Position numbers and translations under genes: made by a program. Source: Chaetoderma sp. LZ-2023a (taxonomy: Eukaryota; Mollusca; Caudofoveata; Chaetodermatida; Chaetodermatidae). Taken from it: 64,000 bases of DNA. Each line of letters begins with the position of its first letter. The stretch's first letter is position 1. A model generated the notes under the pieces. The model was given only the letters and a program-made list of their open reading frames with translations. It was not told the DNA's origin and did not search any database. This document shows, piece after piece, positions 23,586 to 36,149 of the stretch. The stretch covers positions 25,725,688 through 25,789,687 of the forward strand of contig CM067363.1 of assembly GCA_034401795.1 (NCBI GenBank), read 5' to 3'.

Positions 23586-26495
23586 TTAATCGCCGACCTT
23601 GAATTCATCAGCGTTGGCATTCTTGTTAATTTGTTCTTGGTGAACTTCTCGAGACTTAGCCGTTTCTCCACGAGCGCGCAGCAATGCATTATTAAGACAT
23701 GTAAGTCTTTCGCCCAGATCTTGCGTGGCATCCAGTGGGATGGTTAACGGAAGTCTTGCACGCCGACCATACATCAGATAAAATGGCGTATATCCAGTCG
23801 TGGAGTGACGAGATCTGCGGTACGCTGTTAAAGCCGCACCCAATTCGTCCTCCCATGCACGAGATTCATTATTAACACCTTTCTGGATCAGCTCCTTGAG
23901 AGTACGATTGAACCTCTCGGTACGTCCATTTGTTTGCGGAGGGTATGGACTCGATCGTCTATGATCGATACCGTGTTCCTTAAATCGTTCCTCCAGGCTA
24001 TTTGAACATTATTCTTTCCCTTGGTCCGTTATCAGGATCTCAGGGACACCATGACGAGCTACATACTCGTTGAAAAACTTGTCTTCAACGTTCTGCGATG
24101 TTTTTGCAGCAATTGGGTATGCTTCTGCCCACGCAGAACAGTGATCGATTATCGTCATGATATACACATTACCTCTGCTTGACTCCAATAGTGGACCGAT
24201 CAAATCCATACCAATTATCTGACTTGGATAATTAGCCATGGACATCTCACTGTATTGAGGCCGTGTAGTGACGGGTCGGTTGACCTGGCACGTTGTACAC
24301 GTTTCAAGCATACGAACCACATCTTTCCTTAAAGACGTCCACACAAAAGAATCCCTTACTATACCGATGGTCTTTTTCAGACCTTGGTGACCGGCTCTCT
24401 CATGAGCCTTCCGGAGCACTTTCTCATGGAACAGGGTAGGTAATACAATTCTGGGGTACTCAGCGTCCAACGCTGAAGGTGTCACTAAGGAATACAAAAT
24501 ACCGTTTTTGAACAGATACTCCTCCGGTGTGTTCTTGAACAATTCCGTGTATTCCTTGGTCTGCTCGGTACGCAATTCGTCGTAGGGTATGTCATAAACC
24601 TCTAGAGGGACATGCAGTAACGCACCCTCGTCTACCTCGGGTATGACATAATCGCCCGTGTCTAACGTGGCGACCTCCACAGGACGACGTAATCTGGACA
24701 ACATGTCCGCTCGAATATTCTTCGAGCCCTGGATGTACTCAATCTTACATCCGTACTCAGCAATCAGAACTGCCCGGCGCTGCACCTTCGTGTTCTTCAC
24801 CTCACCCACAAACAAACTCTTTAGGGGTTTGTGGTCGGTGTACACGGTAAACTGTGCGCCAAATAGATATGGGCGGAGCTTTTTCAACGCATAGATCACA
24901 GCGTAAGCCTCCTTCTCTATTACGGGCCAATTAAGCTGACTATCTTTAAGAGTAGAGCTTACATATTGAATTACCCGCTCTATACCCTTAGCATCGTCTT
25001 GTACCAGTATAGCACCAATAGCATAACTAGACGCGTCAGTGTATAACTTATAAGGGGCGTTTAAATTCGGATATGTGAGAACCGTCTCACTGCACAGCAA
25101 GTTCTGTAATTTCTTGAACGCTTGCTGTTCGTCCTTACCCCACTCAAAACGCTTATATTTCTTTGTTAACTCTATTAAAGGCTTGGCAATTCCGGCATAG
25201 CCTTGCACACAGGATCTGTAATATCCGGTAGCTCCCAGGAAACTTCTTACTTCACCCACATCACGTGGTGGTGACATTTCCCTAATGACCTTGACCTTCT
25301 GAGCCTGAGGAGCTACTCCTTGTGCAGAAATGCGATATCCTAACAAGTCCACAGACTTACTGGCGAAATCACACTTCTTTTTCTTAACTTGTATGTTATA
25401 CTCTCTAATCTTGCGCATGACCTTACGCAAGTGATGTGCATGTTCTATCGGATTTCGCGAATATACGACTATATCGTCGACAAAAACGTGCACATATTTT
25501 CCTACAAATTCTCGGAAAATGTCATTCATCGCCCTTTGAAATACGGCACCTGAGTTGCAAAAACCGAATGGCATACGAATCCATTCGTACAAACCTTCGC
25601 TGCAGACGAACGCCGTCTTCTCTATGTCTTGGCTGGCCATTGGTATCTGCCAATATCCAGACTTCAAGTCCATAGTAGAAAACATCGTTGCGCCCCGCAT
25701 CGTATCAAAAATGTCAGAGATATTCGGTAGCGGGTAACTGTCCTTACGGCATACCGAATTCAATTTCCTATAGTCAATACAAAACCGTGTGTCACCGTCC
25801 TTCTTAGGAACCAAAGTAATGGGCGACGCCCACGGGGATGACGATGGTCTTATGACGCCCGCATCAAGCATTTCTTTTACTTGGTTCTTGACCACATATT
25901 GCTTGGTTAGCGGTAGACGGTAGGCCTTCTGCCTTATAGGATAAGCATCTCCTGTTGGTACCGTACATTTCACTTTGGGGACCAATCCTAAAGTGTTTGG
26001 ACGAGCCGTATCAAAGATATCCGCAAAGTCATCTATAACCTTGTCGACATCTTTATATCCGGTCGTTTCCTTACAACTCGCATTCACATATCGCGATTGT
26101 TCTCTATAGGGATACCTAAAGGGATATATCTGACCAAACCATACTACTACCTTGGTCCGATAATCAATCTCTGCCTTTCCCAAGTGCAAAGCATCTGCTC
26201 CAATCAAACATTCATGCCTCATACTCGCCACTACCGTACTCGGAATAGGCTGGGCATTTTCAAATTTGATTTGTGTTTCTCCCAAAAGTTCTATTGGGGC
26301 CCCATTTACTGCTAAGAGCGTTCTCACTCTCTTTAACGGCCTAGCATCTAGCATGCTACGCCAAATGTCCTTCCGAATTAAGGATGTGCTAGCACCCGTA
26401 TCTACTAGAGCATGCAGGTACTCACCCTTATTCACAAGACCGTTTTTTTCTAATCTCAGGCGGATCAGAAACCGCTCGGTCGGTGGCCTCACCAA
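23586..26495 (-). other. pol region of the Gypsy fossil (protease, RT, RNase H, integrase)
   Basis: In order: aspartic protease with ALVDTGAS; reverse transcriptase with LDLKSGYWQIPM and YVHVFVDDIVVYS; RNase H with YTDASSYAIGAIL and YTDHKPLKSL; integrase with an HHCC zinc-binding region (HERAGHQG...CTTCQ) and a DDE core beginning MDLIGPL and continuing to LITDQGKE. This domain order is diagnostic of Ty3/Gypsy and retroviruses. The protein would act in reverse transcription and integration. It is fossil material. Confidence 0.93.
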
Positions 26496-28117
26496 CGGTT
26501 TCCTCCGTCGCCATTTACCGGACTCCTTCGTCCACTCACTACTTCCGCGTACGAATTCCTCCGCCCAGATGAGTCCCGTTCAGTCCCATATCGTCCGTAC
26601 TCGTCGGTATTTTCGCTTGTCAGAACGAACCCGTCCCTGTCCTCGTATTCATCGGGGTCCCTCATCCGATTGGCTATGTCCCGGCGTACATTGCGTGAAC
26701 AGTCCCTCGGCGTTACTTCCTGTCTCAACTGTCTGTCACGACCTCCCACTTCGTCTACTTCCATGTCCATGTCCCATTCTTCAACTCGTGGACGTTTGCT
26801 TGCCCTCTGGCGTAGTGGCTTGGCCATTTTTGGTGGACCGGCATTAGGACAATCTCGTAGAAAATGTCCATCTTTCCCACACCGGAAGCACGTAACTGTA
26901 TTTGGTCGATTTTTACCTTCTATAAACCTACCCTGGTTGCTATTACAGTCCCTGGCCATGTGGCCCTCCATACCGCACGTAAAACACACTATGGGCGGTC
27001 TTTGTCCCCGTTGCTGTGGTTTCTGGGCTCTCTTCTGCCACAGGGTTTGTCGTGGTGGTTGCGCTGCCTGGGTACAATCACTCTTATAGTGCCCAGTACT
27101 GCCACAATTATAACAAGTGATATGCGCTGCACTTTTATTCCCGTTTACCCGTCTCGGTGATGGTGGTGCTGATCTCTGCATTGGCCGGTTTGGTCGTTTT
27201 GGTTTCACTTCTCTATTCGCTTGTGGTCGCGGTCTTTCATCGGCCACTTTCATCTCTCCAATTATTCCGCAGAGTTTTTCAATCATTTTATTCTGCTGGG
27301 TGATCTGTCATTTCAGCGAGTTTACTACTTGCCAGATGCTTTGTTCTTCTTCTGGTTCCAAGGAATCAATTTCCATTTGCTCCTCTGATCTCCCGTCTAT
27401 CCGCATTGCTTTCAGGAGATCGCTATACGTCTCCTCTTCTTCTGCAATTTCTATCGCACGGTTCAACGTTCCCGTTTTCTTGCGTACGATTCTCTTACTC
27501 AGCCATCGGTCACTTACCGCCTTTAAATAGATACCGAGTACTGTCCTTCGGTTATCCTCATTTTCTACGGGGTATGCGCGGTTGGCTAACTCCCGGTATC
27601 TCCTATTAAAGGTGATTATTGTCTCGTTTCGTCTTTGATGCACGCCCTCCAGATCATATTTTATACGCTCATGCTCATTTGACGATACGAAGTTCAATGT
27701 AATGTACTCTTTCAACTCGTCAAATGTCACTTCTTCACGTACCTTTCCCACCAGAAAGACATCTATTGCTCGTGCCAACTGACCACGGGCAGCTCTAGTG
27801 ATTACATAGGCAGGTACACCCTCTAACAGTCCCGCATTCGCAACCCACGCCCTTCTCGTCTCGTCTAGGAAGGCATGTACTTGTTCAGGTATTAAGCCAT
27901 CACAGGGCTGAATCCTCTGTATGGTTTCCCTAATCTCTTGCCGATGTACCCGGTCATTCTCCCGTCGATTGCTACTGTCCACAATGGTGTTGGCCATTGC
28001 TGTCCCCATGGCCTTCATGGCGGCTACCGTCTCCGGTCGCAGCTCGGGCCGTTGGGGTAGTTCTATTGGAGGTAGTCCTGGGTCGGCTGGTTCGGCGGGT
28101 CTCCGTGGAGATGCCAT
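26489..28117 (-). other. gag region of the Gypsy fossil (capsid part and three zinc knuckles)
   Basis: The capsid-like part lies at the start of the region, with a retrotransposon-gag motif block around YITLNFVSSNEHERIKYDLEG. Three CCHC knuckles follow: CYNCGSTGHYKSDC, CFTCGMEGHMARDC and CFRCGKDGHFLRDC. The knuckles bind genomic RNA in this family. The region overlaps the start of pol, as is normal for these elements. Confidence 0.88.
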
Positions 28118-28371
28118 CCCCTCTGTAGTCTACTGGTAATACAGGCACACTATTACACGTTGAAGTCGGGGTTGTTCAGCGCACGTAATGTCAGTAGTGA
28201 TTTTTACTAACGAATTGTCACGGTATTCGCGGTGTTGGGTTACTTTGGCTGTGTCTGATTGTTTAGCTATTTCCACGAATACTTGTACCCGGTCCGCAAT
28301 GTCTTTTAATACAATGTTAGCTGGCCGGTCTACTTGGGCCATAAGTACTCACAGTTTGTGTTATTTACTCC

Positions 28372-28392
28372 TATCCTGGCAGGTGAAGCCAC
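28372..28392 (-). promoter_or_regulatory. Candidate primer-binding site of the Gypsy element
   Basis: Just inside the 5' LTR, in element orientation, the sequence reads G then TGGCTTCACCTGCC. A TGG one base from the LTR is the expected start of a tRNA primer site. The tRNA species was not identified. Confidence 0.5.
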
Positions 28393-30075
28393 TGAAGATT
28401 TTAGGTCTTCTATTACACAAGATACTGACTACCACTACCACTTCGGAAAGACTTATGATGTAAGAAGATTGCTGCGACAATCTATCTTCCCGACGATGTA
28501 GCGGTATGATTGCTGGCTCGCCTCTTCTGATGTTATGAAGATATTTCTGATAGCAATCGGGGCCTATCTGACTTATCAAAGATGCTCAGGTAAGGCACGA
28601 TGATGTTTCGTGCTTCAGGAGTTACACACAACTATGACTAGCTACTTATGATATTACGATTATTTATTAGCTTTTAAAACTTATAACACGGTCGACTTAT
28701 ACTGTCGAAAATGAATGATAAACTTTAAATATATTTCTGAATAATTCTCTAGACGGATTACTCTCAATTCTACTGATCTGCTATCCAATCTAACACTACT
28801 CTTAATTGACTGACCCCCATTATAGTATGTACTACGGCTACAATGCGAAGATACTTCTGCTCTGTAATCACAGAGGGAGAATATTACCTACACGAATCAA
28901 GGATGGTAAAAGATTACCTATTCACTCCACCCAGTGCCTCTTACATACCCTCCAGATTTTCCTAACTTCTATACATATTATGATATATAGATCTATACAT
29001 ATCGTAATACATAGTTTCTGTTCCTTTCATCATTCTAGGTAGTCATAACCACAGTTTGATTGGCCTGCATCATTCTTGCCTACAATCAATATCTGCTTAT
29101 CCCTTCCTAGAAGTTTATACCTACTCTCGTTTGTCGTTCTGACCAATCCCTGGTGGTCCAACCTCTCGATTTCACTTTGAAAATGAGTTCTTTTGTTTCT
29201 CTGCCACAGAGTTTGACTAGATGCTCATTGATTATGACGTCATCTCGGCCAATCAAACTCTGGGCTTCTCTGCCAGGGATTCATTACTAAACATGTTATA
29301 TCTACACGCTAACTCTGGCAAAGCGGTTCTAGCTGGTGCTGATTTGATGCGATCTGTCAGCTAACTAACAACATCACGGAATGTGTTGTTGTAGCATGCC
29401 TTTCTTTGATTGACATATAGTTGATATACAAATTTCGATTGTGTTATTAATTACTACAGGACGCTACAATGCCTCTGTCCTGTCCCTTGCCTATCGTGGA
29501 TAAGCCTGTAGGAAACGAACGTTAATAAGCACATGAGCTGTATGATCTCATTGCCAGCTGGTGTTGTTGTACTTGCTTAAGGGAGTCGGAATGCCGACCG
29601 TCAACAACTACATGTCAGTCTGTTTCCTATAATTCTCTCGATTCCCATCGATTCGTATCTATTCTTATCACTCTATTATTTACTAAACTACCGGCCTAAA
29701 TGACTGCTGAATTTCATAAAAGTGTATGCCAATCCCACAGCAACAACTTTTATCTTCAACTATTGACAGATATCATCAACTCAGAACCGTCAGTCTTATT
29801 CCAATCTATCCTAACTCTAACTCATTGCGATGAATACACTACTACAGTTTCGATCCAGTTTCCATCCTATTTCCGCGAAACTGTACCACCACTAGCACTG
29901 GTCGAAGTCAACCAGTGCACCCTACTACTACGTATCTAATTGCTACTAATACTATTCACTCAGTTCAGTAGCTCACCTGGTATTTTCAAATATGAGGATT
30001 TCACTGAGGTCTTACTCGCAAATATAAGACGTCCACCGGGGTCATGACTTCCCGTAAGACAATCCGATATCTACA
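28393..30075 (-). repeat. 5' LTR of the envelope-bearing Gypsy element
   Basis: This is the 1683-bp partner of 18924-20606, same length and about 99.4% identical by eye. In the element's orientation this copy carries the promoter and transcription start. I could not pinpoint a TATA box. Confidence 0.95.
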
Positions 30076-30081
30076 ATGTGT

Positions 30082-30157
<76 letters not shown>
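30082..30157. repeat. (AT)n microsatellite beside the Gypsy insertion
   Basis: About 37 AT units start 6 bp beyond the LTR and target duplication. This is the pre-existing flank of the insertion site. Confidence 0.95.
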
Positions 30158-30159
<2 letters not shown>

Positions 30160-30162
<3 letters not shown>

Positions 30163-31020
30163 CAATACATCAAAGAGAAGAGGCTGGTTCCACGTTATTA
30201 TATGTTCAGGAGTAAAATATATAAAACATCAAAATATGGTGTAACATATTATATTTGGTCAAGACTGGTGGTTATATTACACTTAGCCAATGCGGATAAC
30301 ATGCACATTGCATAATTATGTATACTTTTCTCTATACATAGTTGTGAAACTGTGTGTGTAGTTGGGGTTGGTATACAATACTACCTGTCTATCAATTGTT
30401 CATCTCGGATCAAAGGGCTGGGCGAAGATTCCAGGTGTAGGAATGCAGCTTGGGGTAAATGAATACAAAAATAGGGCAGTGCTTTCATTGTATAGTTAAT
30501 ATAGCTAAACACAATTATAGCCTTTTTTTTGATTGGTGACTGAAATTACTTACAATAGAAAGAACAGCACTAACAATAAGTGAACATAACAGTATATTTA
30601 TATAATGATCAATTAGAATATTTACACATTGTGATGTAGAATTATTGAACATTTATCAAATATTGACATTTTTAGTGCCCACACAGGCAAATATTCATAA
30701 CAGAAAGAGATTTGTATGTATGTTTATTATCGTTTACACTTTAAACTGAATCCATTGTGCCCCAGATTCTTGTGTGGTTAGCTTTCTGAAAGTGTGTCTG
30801 CAAACCATATCGGCTGAACAATGTATCCAATTTACCATAATCAGATCTTTTAGATTAGACAGTTAACGAACCGGACGACAGCGACGTGACATGAAATAGA
30901 GGACTGGTATTTGTTAGGAAGTCGTTGTACCGACTGTTTTGTGGGTCTTTGTCGATATCGAGGCTATAGAATGGCATGGTGGTTCTCAAACTACACTTAC
31001 TAAGAATGCCAACGGCTAGT
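30160..31020. other. Unassigned intergenic DNA
   Basis: No gene or repeat is recognised. Confidence 0.45.
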
Positions 31021-31024
31021 TTCT

Positions 31025-31330
31025 GTCCGACCATCTCGCAGAGCGCGTGCGCTTTCGTGCGTGCGTACGTGCGTTAATGTCTGCGTGTGGGCGGGTGGGA
31101 GGTTATGGGCTGGTGGGCTGGCGAGCGGGCCAGCATGTCAGCTTGCCGCATGCTTGCGGGCAGGAGGACGATGCTATGTGGACCGGTGGGCTGGGGATGG
31201 GTGTATGTGTGTTGGGGGTGGGGGTGGGGGAGAGGGGTAGGGTGGGAGGGGATTTATGGTGTGGAGTAGTGTGATGGTGGAGGAGGGATGCATCGTACAT
31301 GCGAGCGACCGCACGTTTGTATGCGCGTAT
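31025..31330. other. G-rich, low-complexity stretch
   Basis: Degenerate GTGCGTGCG, GGCTGGTGGGCTGG and GGGGTGGGGG words are visible. Open frames on both strands arise from base composition. Confidence 0.6.
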
Positions 31331-31675
31331 GTGTGGCTGTATGTAAAAAATACTGATGCGATTTCAACGCAATTTACCACAGCAAAGAATTGTACCCTAA
31401 CCTAAGTTTTCCAGACATTGGTCGAGATCTTGATAAAAAAAACCCGGGATCCGGATCGGATGCAATTCTGGATTGCTGGATAACTTGAAACGTATTTAGC
31501 TTAATTTTAGCACACGACATCGTGCGGTCGTACGTTAGGATTCACGAACTATCGGTATGATATAAACAAAAATCCGAATAAATCCTTCGATAGGGGTTTG
31601 CACTCTCTGATTATCCTTAATTTTGCGCTTAATTCTTACGTTTGCTTTATTTTCATCGCCATCTATGTATGTGAG
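31331..31675. other. Unassigned intergenic DNA
   Basis: No gene or repeat is recognised. Confidence 0.4.
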
Positions 31676-31679
31676 TAAC

Positions 31680-31940
31680 ATTTTAATGGCCAAATTTGGT
31701 CAAGAAAATGTAATTATTTGCTTATTGAATGCCCATTTACAGGTCCACCTAAACGTATTTTTGAAAATTTACCACTGAAATGACGGGCTCTGTTACAGAG
31801 CCAGTCATTGCAGTGGTAAATTTTCAAAAATAATCTTATCTTGACCTACAAATCGGCATTCCGTAATACCACTACAGATGCCGGTTTTGGCCGGCTTCGT
31901 CATAACACAGGTTAAAACATCACCAAATGACAAAATGTAC
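31680..31940. mobile_element. Foldback MITE, family C (copy 2, best preserved)
   Basis: TGAATGCCCATTTACAGGTC pairs with inverted GACCTACAAATCGGCATTCC. The centre folds as TTGAAAATTTACCACTG.AATGACGGGCTCTGT/ACAGAGCCAGTCATTGCAGTGGTAAATTTTCAA, a stem of about 35 bp. Outer arms contain ACATTTTAATGGCC. No coding sequence is present. Confidence 0.7.
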
Positions 31941-32500
31941 CACTGTTTCTATCAACTTACTTCATTTTGGCAAATTTTAGCAGTTGCAAATAGCTGCTGC
32001 CACAATCATTGTTAGTTTGTTACGTCCTCGCTGATACGCAACAGCGGGTGTAGTAATCCATTGCTTGTGACGCATCACTAGCGCGTGAACTTGAAGAAAA
32101 AAATAATGTTTTAAAATTTAATTTAAGCTTAATTATGGGACAGATTATGCAGTCATAACAAATAATCTATAAATAATGATGTGTGAGGGACTGTACACGT
32201 TTCTAGCGGAGATTGACGCGGTGGGGGATATGTCTGCCTGAATACGATAAGATGGTTTAATCCCCGGAATACTCTAATCCTGGTAACAAATCAGTACCTA
32301 AACCTCTAAATAGTGCCATTATTCTCAAGTTTTCTGATAAATCTTGTCACTATTCAGGTATCAAATTCATTATCTGCTAAATCCGGATTAAATGCAGCAA
32401 GCCGCGGTTTGTCTCCTCATTTGTAACATCAGTAAATCAGGGAGAATGTATCCATGCACTCCAAATTAACAAGACATGGACATTGTCCTTAGCTTACCGC
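31941..32500. other. Unassigned intergenic DNA
   Basis: No gene is seen. A TGACGCATCAC word lies near 32070. Confidence 0.4.
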
Positions 32501-32504
32501 GGCC

Positions 32505-32510
32505 CATTGC

Positions 32511-32561
<51 letters not shown>

Positions 32562-34880
32562 GATTCCTCCAATTATGGAGCACCTCTAAAGTAGAGTGAA
32601 TGTCAATTCCGGGTATTTCTCTGGAAAGATTGTCATCGCTATCGGGAGAGTGCACGCCATCCCTGCCATGTGTAGCCGAGGAACTAGTGCGCACGGGGCC
32701 TGTTCAAGATGCATACACAAATCCTCATCCACGCGAATCCGTTCAGGGAGACTGTCATGTCCGACGTCAAGTATAATGTGCAGTGTACACCTGTTGTCCG
32801 TGAGTAGAGCACCGCATCCAGCAGTTTCGCATAATTGCGTGATCTCTGTGATTATAGGTTGGCGGATACGTTCTAGGGCTGGACATAGCAGCAGAAAATG
32901 CCCCCTGTCCTCTGGAGCAGTGCCTCAAAGATTACATGTTGAGTCGACGCGATGCTGATTCTGCCTTACTAAATTTTCTTGTCGCTTATATGTGCCTGTG
33001 AGGACACTAGCTTTTGTAAAAGCTTGATCTTGATGATGATTATTTGACATTGATGCTTCCCAGATCCTTGCAGCCTTTGAGATACGTATTGATGACATGG
33101 CGCTGTACTTCAGAGAAGACTTAGAGACAAAGTCTGATGCGAAGCGATCCATTCAGTCATTGGGTACTGCTAATTTTACAGTCTCACTCCAGTGAGTCTT
33201 TGAAGGCGTGCCACTGAGGATTTGGTGAGCGGTGGGCAGTTAATACTTGCATAGGATGTTCTGTACGTGGATGAACCAGCTATTTGAAGAGAAGTCTTTC
33301 ATCGCTAGTTGACAGATTGCTATATCAGGTTCTCGTGTTCCTTCTAGTGCTATAATGTTCCGTATGAGAGTTAGAGTTCGAATGTCGACGCATGCTTCTA
33401 TTGGCAGCATTCCCATAAGGCCCCACTTTGCTACATTTGCAGTGGAGTCTGGTAAAGACTTTAGTTTCCGCACGGATGATAGCTGAAATTTCTCCATTGG
33501 GTTTAGATCCTATGTTGTACATTTCCATAGTTCGGCCCCATATAAAAGTATGGGAAGGATGTAAGTCTTCCAGATGGAGGCAGATATCACTGGATTAAGA
33601 CCATTCTTACCATGGAGGCCATCGCCAAATAGAGCAAAAGCTGCTCTTCTGGCATTCCCAATGCTTCTCTGCACGCTGGATTCCATTAACTGTGTGTCTT
33701 TGATGTTAGACTTATATTGTATGCCTAAGTTATTGCCTTGAAACGATAGCTGTCTGTCTGTATTGGGTGTCGCCTGAGAAGTATTTTCTATTAGACTGGT
33801 CTTTGTTGCATTAAAGATAGTTCTACTTTTGCGGCTGTCTTGCTCGATGATATCTAGTATGCGTTGGCTATCGACTGAGTTTTTCTGTGCAATAACAGCG
33901 ATATCATCTGCTAAGCCCACGGCTGGTATGCTGATGGAGCCTATGTTCGCCCCTGGACAAGTCTCATGGATTTTATCCAGTAGCGGGTTTGTATATACCT
34001 TGTACATTTCTTGTGAGAAGTTTTTGCCTTGACCAGTGCCTTGTCGGATGTGGAAGTGTCTTGCGAGTTCGCCTTTCCACTTTACTCTTGAGCGTGGACC
34101 TCTGTACCAGTCTGCCATGATGCGCCATATCTGTCTTGGAATACCTGCATGGAACAGTTTGTGTAGGAGCCCATCAATCCACACAATGTCGAATGCCTTC
34201 GCGGCATCCATGAAGATTATGGAGAGTTCCTCTTTATTGTCACCATACCCGTTATAGGTTTCAGTCAAGCTTAGTGCGGCATTAGTACGGAAATCAGTTC
34301 AGTAAATCCACGCTGAAGATAGGACTGTTTGGATCTTAATATATCTATTGATCTTCGGATTACCGCTATTTCGAGGACTTTACCGATAATAGAATTGACC
34401 TGGATCCCTCTGTAGTTACTGGGGTTGTTTTCAGCTTTCCTTTCCTGGCTAAGGGGAACAATATTCCATCCCTAAACGCGCTTGGTACACTGAAGATGTT
34501 ATTGTAAAGCTTAGTTAACAGTGGTATGATGTTGGTATTTGCAAGCTTCAAATGCTCTGAAATTAACCCATTTTCATCAGGGGGCTTTATCTTTCCGCAG
34601 TCTCGTTATTGCGGATTCAACTTCGGCATCAGTAAATGGGTTCACATCTGACGGCAGAGATTCTAACAAGGTTTCTAGAAAGGCAACGTCAGCTTCTATG
34701 TGGGTATTGTATGCTTCATTAAATTCTGGAACTTCTAGTCTGCTTTTCTTTGTAGTTGACGTATCGTCTTCTTATTGCCTTGATTGCTGATCTCAGTGGG
34801 TCGTCACCCTTTTTCCCTCTCGTCTTCCATTGCGAAAATTTGCTCTTACAGGTCTTGTCTTTACAATGGCTTCGGGAGGT
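32505..34880 (-). mobile_element. LINE fragment: reverse transcriptase to 3' end with a (CAA)n tail
   Basis: On the minus strand the conceptual product runs through linker residues near 34880, DAEVESAITRLRKDKAP, FMDAAKAFDIVW, RQGTGQGKNF, GLADDIAVIA (catalytic ADD), ILPILLYGAELW, a long C-terminal region (EKFQLSSVRKLKSLPDS) and a cysteine-containing end (PEDRGHFLLLCP). It stops in about 16 CAA units (minus sense; TTG at 32509-32560). At least four frame changes or stops are present, so it is dead. Endonuclease and 5' end are absent. The 'GAELW' block and C-terminal Cys region suggest a CR1/I-like group, but the clade is not certain. Confidence 0.8.
32509..32560. repeat. (TTG)n microsatellite, tail of the LINE above
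   Basis: About 16 TTG units (CAA in the LINE's sense) sit at the 3' end of the minus-strand LINE fragment. Confidence 0.9.
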
Positions 34881-34984
34881 AAGGTATATATATCCCTTCC
34901 GTTTTCTTCCATTGGAAGTAATAATGCAACTGCAATAATAATGGCGTGGCGAATTAGATTGGATAAATAGGTAAAGAACAATCT

Positions 34985-35059
34985 GAATATAATTTGACTG
35001 GGAAATGTTTTTACCATAGTGGCAGCATATTGACTAACTTATATGTACGATTACCTTGC
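34985..35059. mobile_element. Scrap of a foldback MITE centre
   Basis: TAATTTGACTGGGAAATGTTTTTACCATAGTGGCAGCA resembles the palindrome of family A or B but lacks both flanks. Confidence 0.4.
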
Positions 35060-36030
35060 AATTCACCTTTCTAGAGTATCCATCTATCAAGCTGACGCCA
35101 TATGACGTCAAAATCAGCTAACGGCGTATATGATGACATCATAATTAGTAGGTCATAAATGGTTCTATTTGGTCAGTCGTTTACTCTTAATAGTCCGACA
35201 CGCTGTACGAAGTATATGCCTTTACCATTTAATAAACATTGAGTTGATTATTATAAAACTAAATTGACTGGACGCTGTTGCTGACATAGGCAGCAACAGC
35301 GCCCATTCAAATTAGTTTCAAAATATCTAACAGCTTCTTCTTCTTCTTTTCGATCGCTGGTATCACACTTGGGGAGCCGTTCTCAAGATGAAATCTGTGG
35401 TTTTCTGCAGTTCTTTCACAGGCCCATACAGCTTTTCAAGAAAAGAGTTTGACAAAGGCCAGATCTCTTCTCTCAGCAGCTGATACGTACTGCAACATTG
35501 AAGTATGTGCTCTGTGGTCTGGTCTGCTTCTCCACAAGGACAAGCGGGCGATGTCGTAAGGTGGAACCGCCTGTACATGTGTTGGTTTAGTCTGTTGTGC
35601 CCAGTTCTGAGACGAAAAATAGTCACTTGCTCTGGCCTCGAGAGATGATGGTAGGCATCTTCTGATTGAGGTGTTCTAGATAGTGACTTGATGATAGTCT
35701 TCATCTCTGTATGGGTAACCATGTTTTCTGTCTGATTCTCTTCTGCACCCACATTTGCCATCTTGTCTGTTTCCTCATTTCCTTGGACTCCACAGTGTGA
35801 GGGGATCCACTGCAGTGCTATCCGAAGGCATTTGATGGGTTGTAATGCTTCTTCAAGTTGTGGCAGCTTACCTTTGGTGATAGCCTCAAGGACGGAGCGG
35901 CTTACCTGTAGAGTTTTCTGGAAATTGATAGGCATGGTGTTCAGCGATCGATCGATCACAACACGGAGGAGATGTGGGCGGAGCTTAGATAGAGATGTTC
36001 GGGGCATAGCTAAACCTGAAAAGGTCCATT
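35060..36030 (+). mobile_element. Foldback MITE, family A (copy 4), split by a LINE insertion
   Basis: The left part runs from AATTCACCTTTCTAGAGTATCC through the palindrome to AACAGCTT (about 35334). The right part resumes at GGCTTACCTGTAGAGTTTTC (about 35900) and ends AAAAGGTCCATT. Between them lies a LINE fragment. Without it the MITE would be about 400 bp, like the intact copies. The MITE is therefore older than the LINE insertion. Confidence 0.85.
35335..35905 (-). mobile_element. 5'-truncated LINE insertion: RNase H and C-terminal domain, (AAG)n tail
   Basis: An open minus-strand frame encodes the end of an RNase H domain (QWIPSHCGVQGNEETDKMA) followed by the usual downstream block (FRLRTGHNRLNQHMY..., then CPCGEADQTTEHILQCC). 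It finishes at 35363. The element's 3' end is an AAG repeat (CTTCTTCTT on the plus strand at about 35334-35345). It interrupts family-A MITE copy 4, with a possible short target duplication GCTT. RNase H-bearing non-LTR elements of the I-like group have this layout. The frame is open throughout, so the insertion is fairly recent. Confidence 0.8.
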
Positions 36031-36149
36031 TAGATTACGGAAATTCACGTTTCCAACTCGTATAAAATGTGTTCAGACTAGACTATGGCCCGGACATAGC
36101 TCGCTATGGGCGGGCCATCGCTATCAATGGTCGCCCTCTTTTAACAATG

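Larger units (their letters stand above)
18924..30075 (-). mobile_element. Envelope-bearing Ty3/Gypsy retroelement (errantivirus-like), nearly whole fossil
   Basis: This is an 11.15-kb element read on the minus strand: LTR, primer-binding region, gag with capsid and nucleocapsid parts, pol (protease, reverse transcriptase, RNase H, integrase), a small basic reading frame, env, a purine tract and the second LTR. The ends are TG...CA and the target duplication is ATGT. The pol order (integrase last) and the DTGA, FVDD and HHCC motifs place it in Ty3/Gypsy. The envelope resembles the F-type fusion proteins of insect errantiviruses and baculoviruses. Few breaks are apparent (perhaps two to four), and some frame changes may be normal for the family, which is known to use frameshifting or overlapping frames for gag-pol and splicing for env. 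The LTRs are about 99.4% alike, so it is young, perhaps on the order of a million years depending on the neutral rate. It inserted next to an AT-repeat. Confidence 0.93.
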
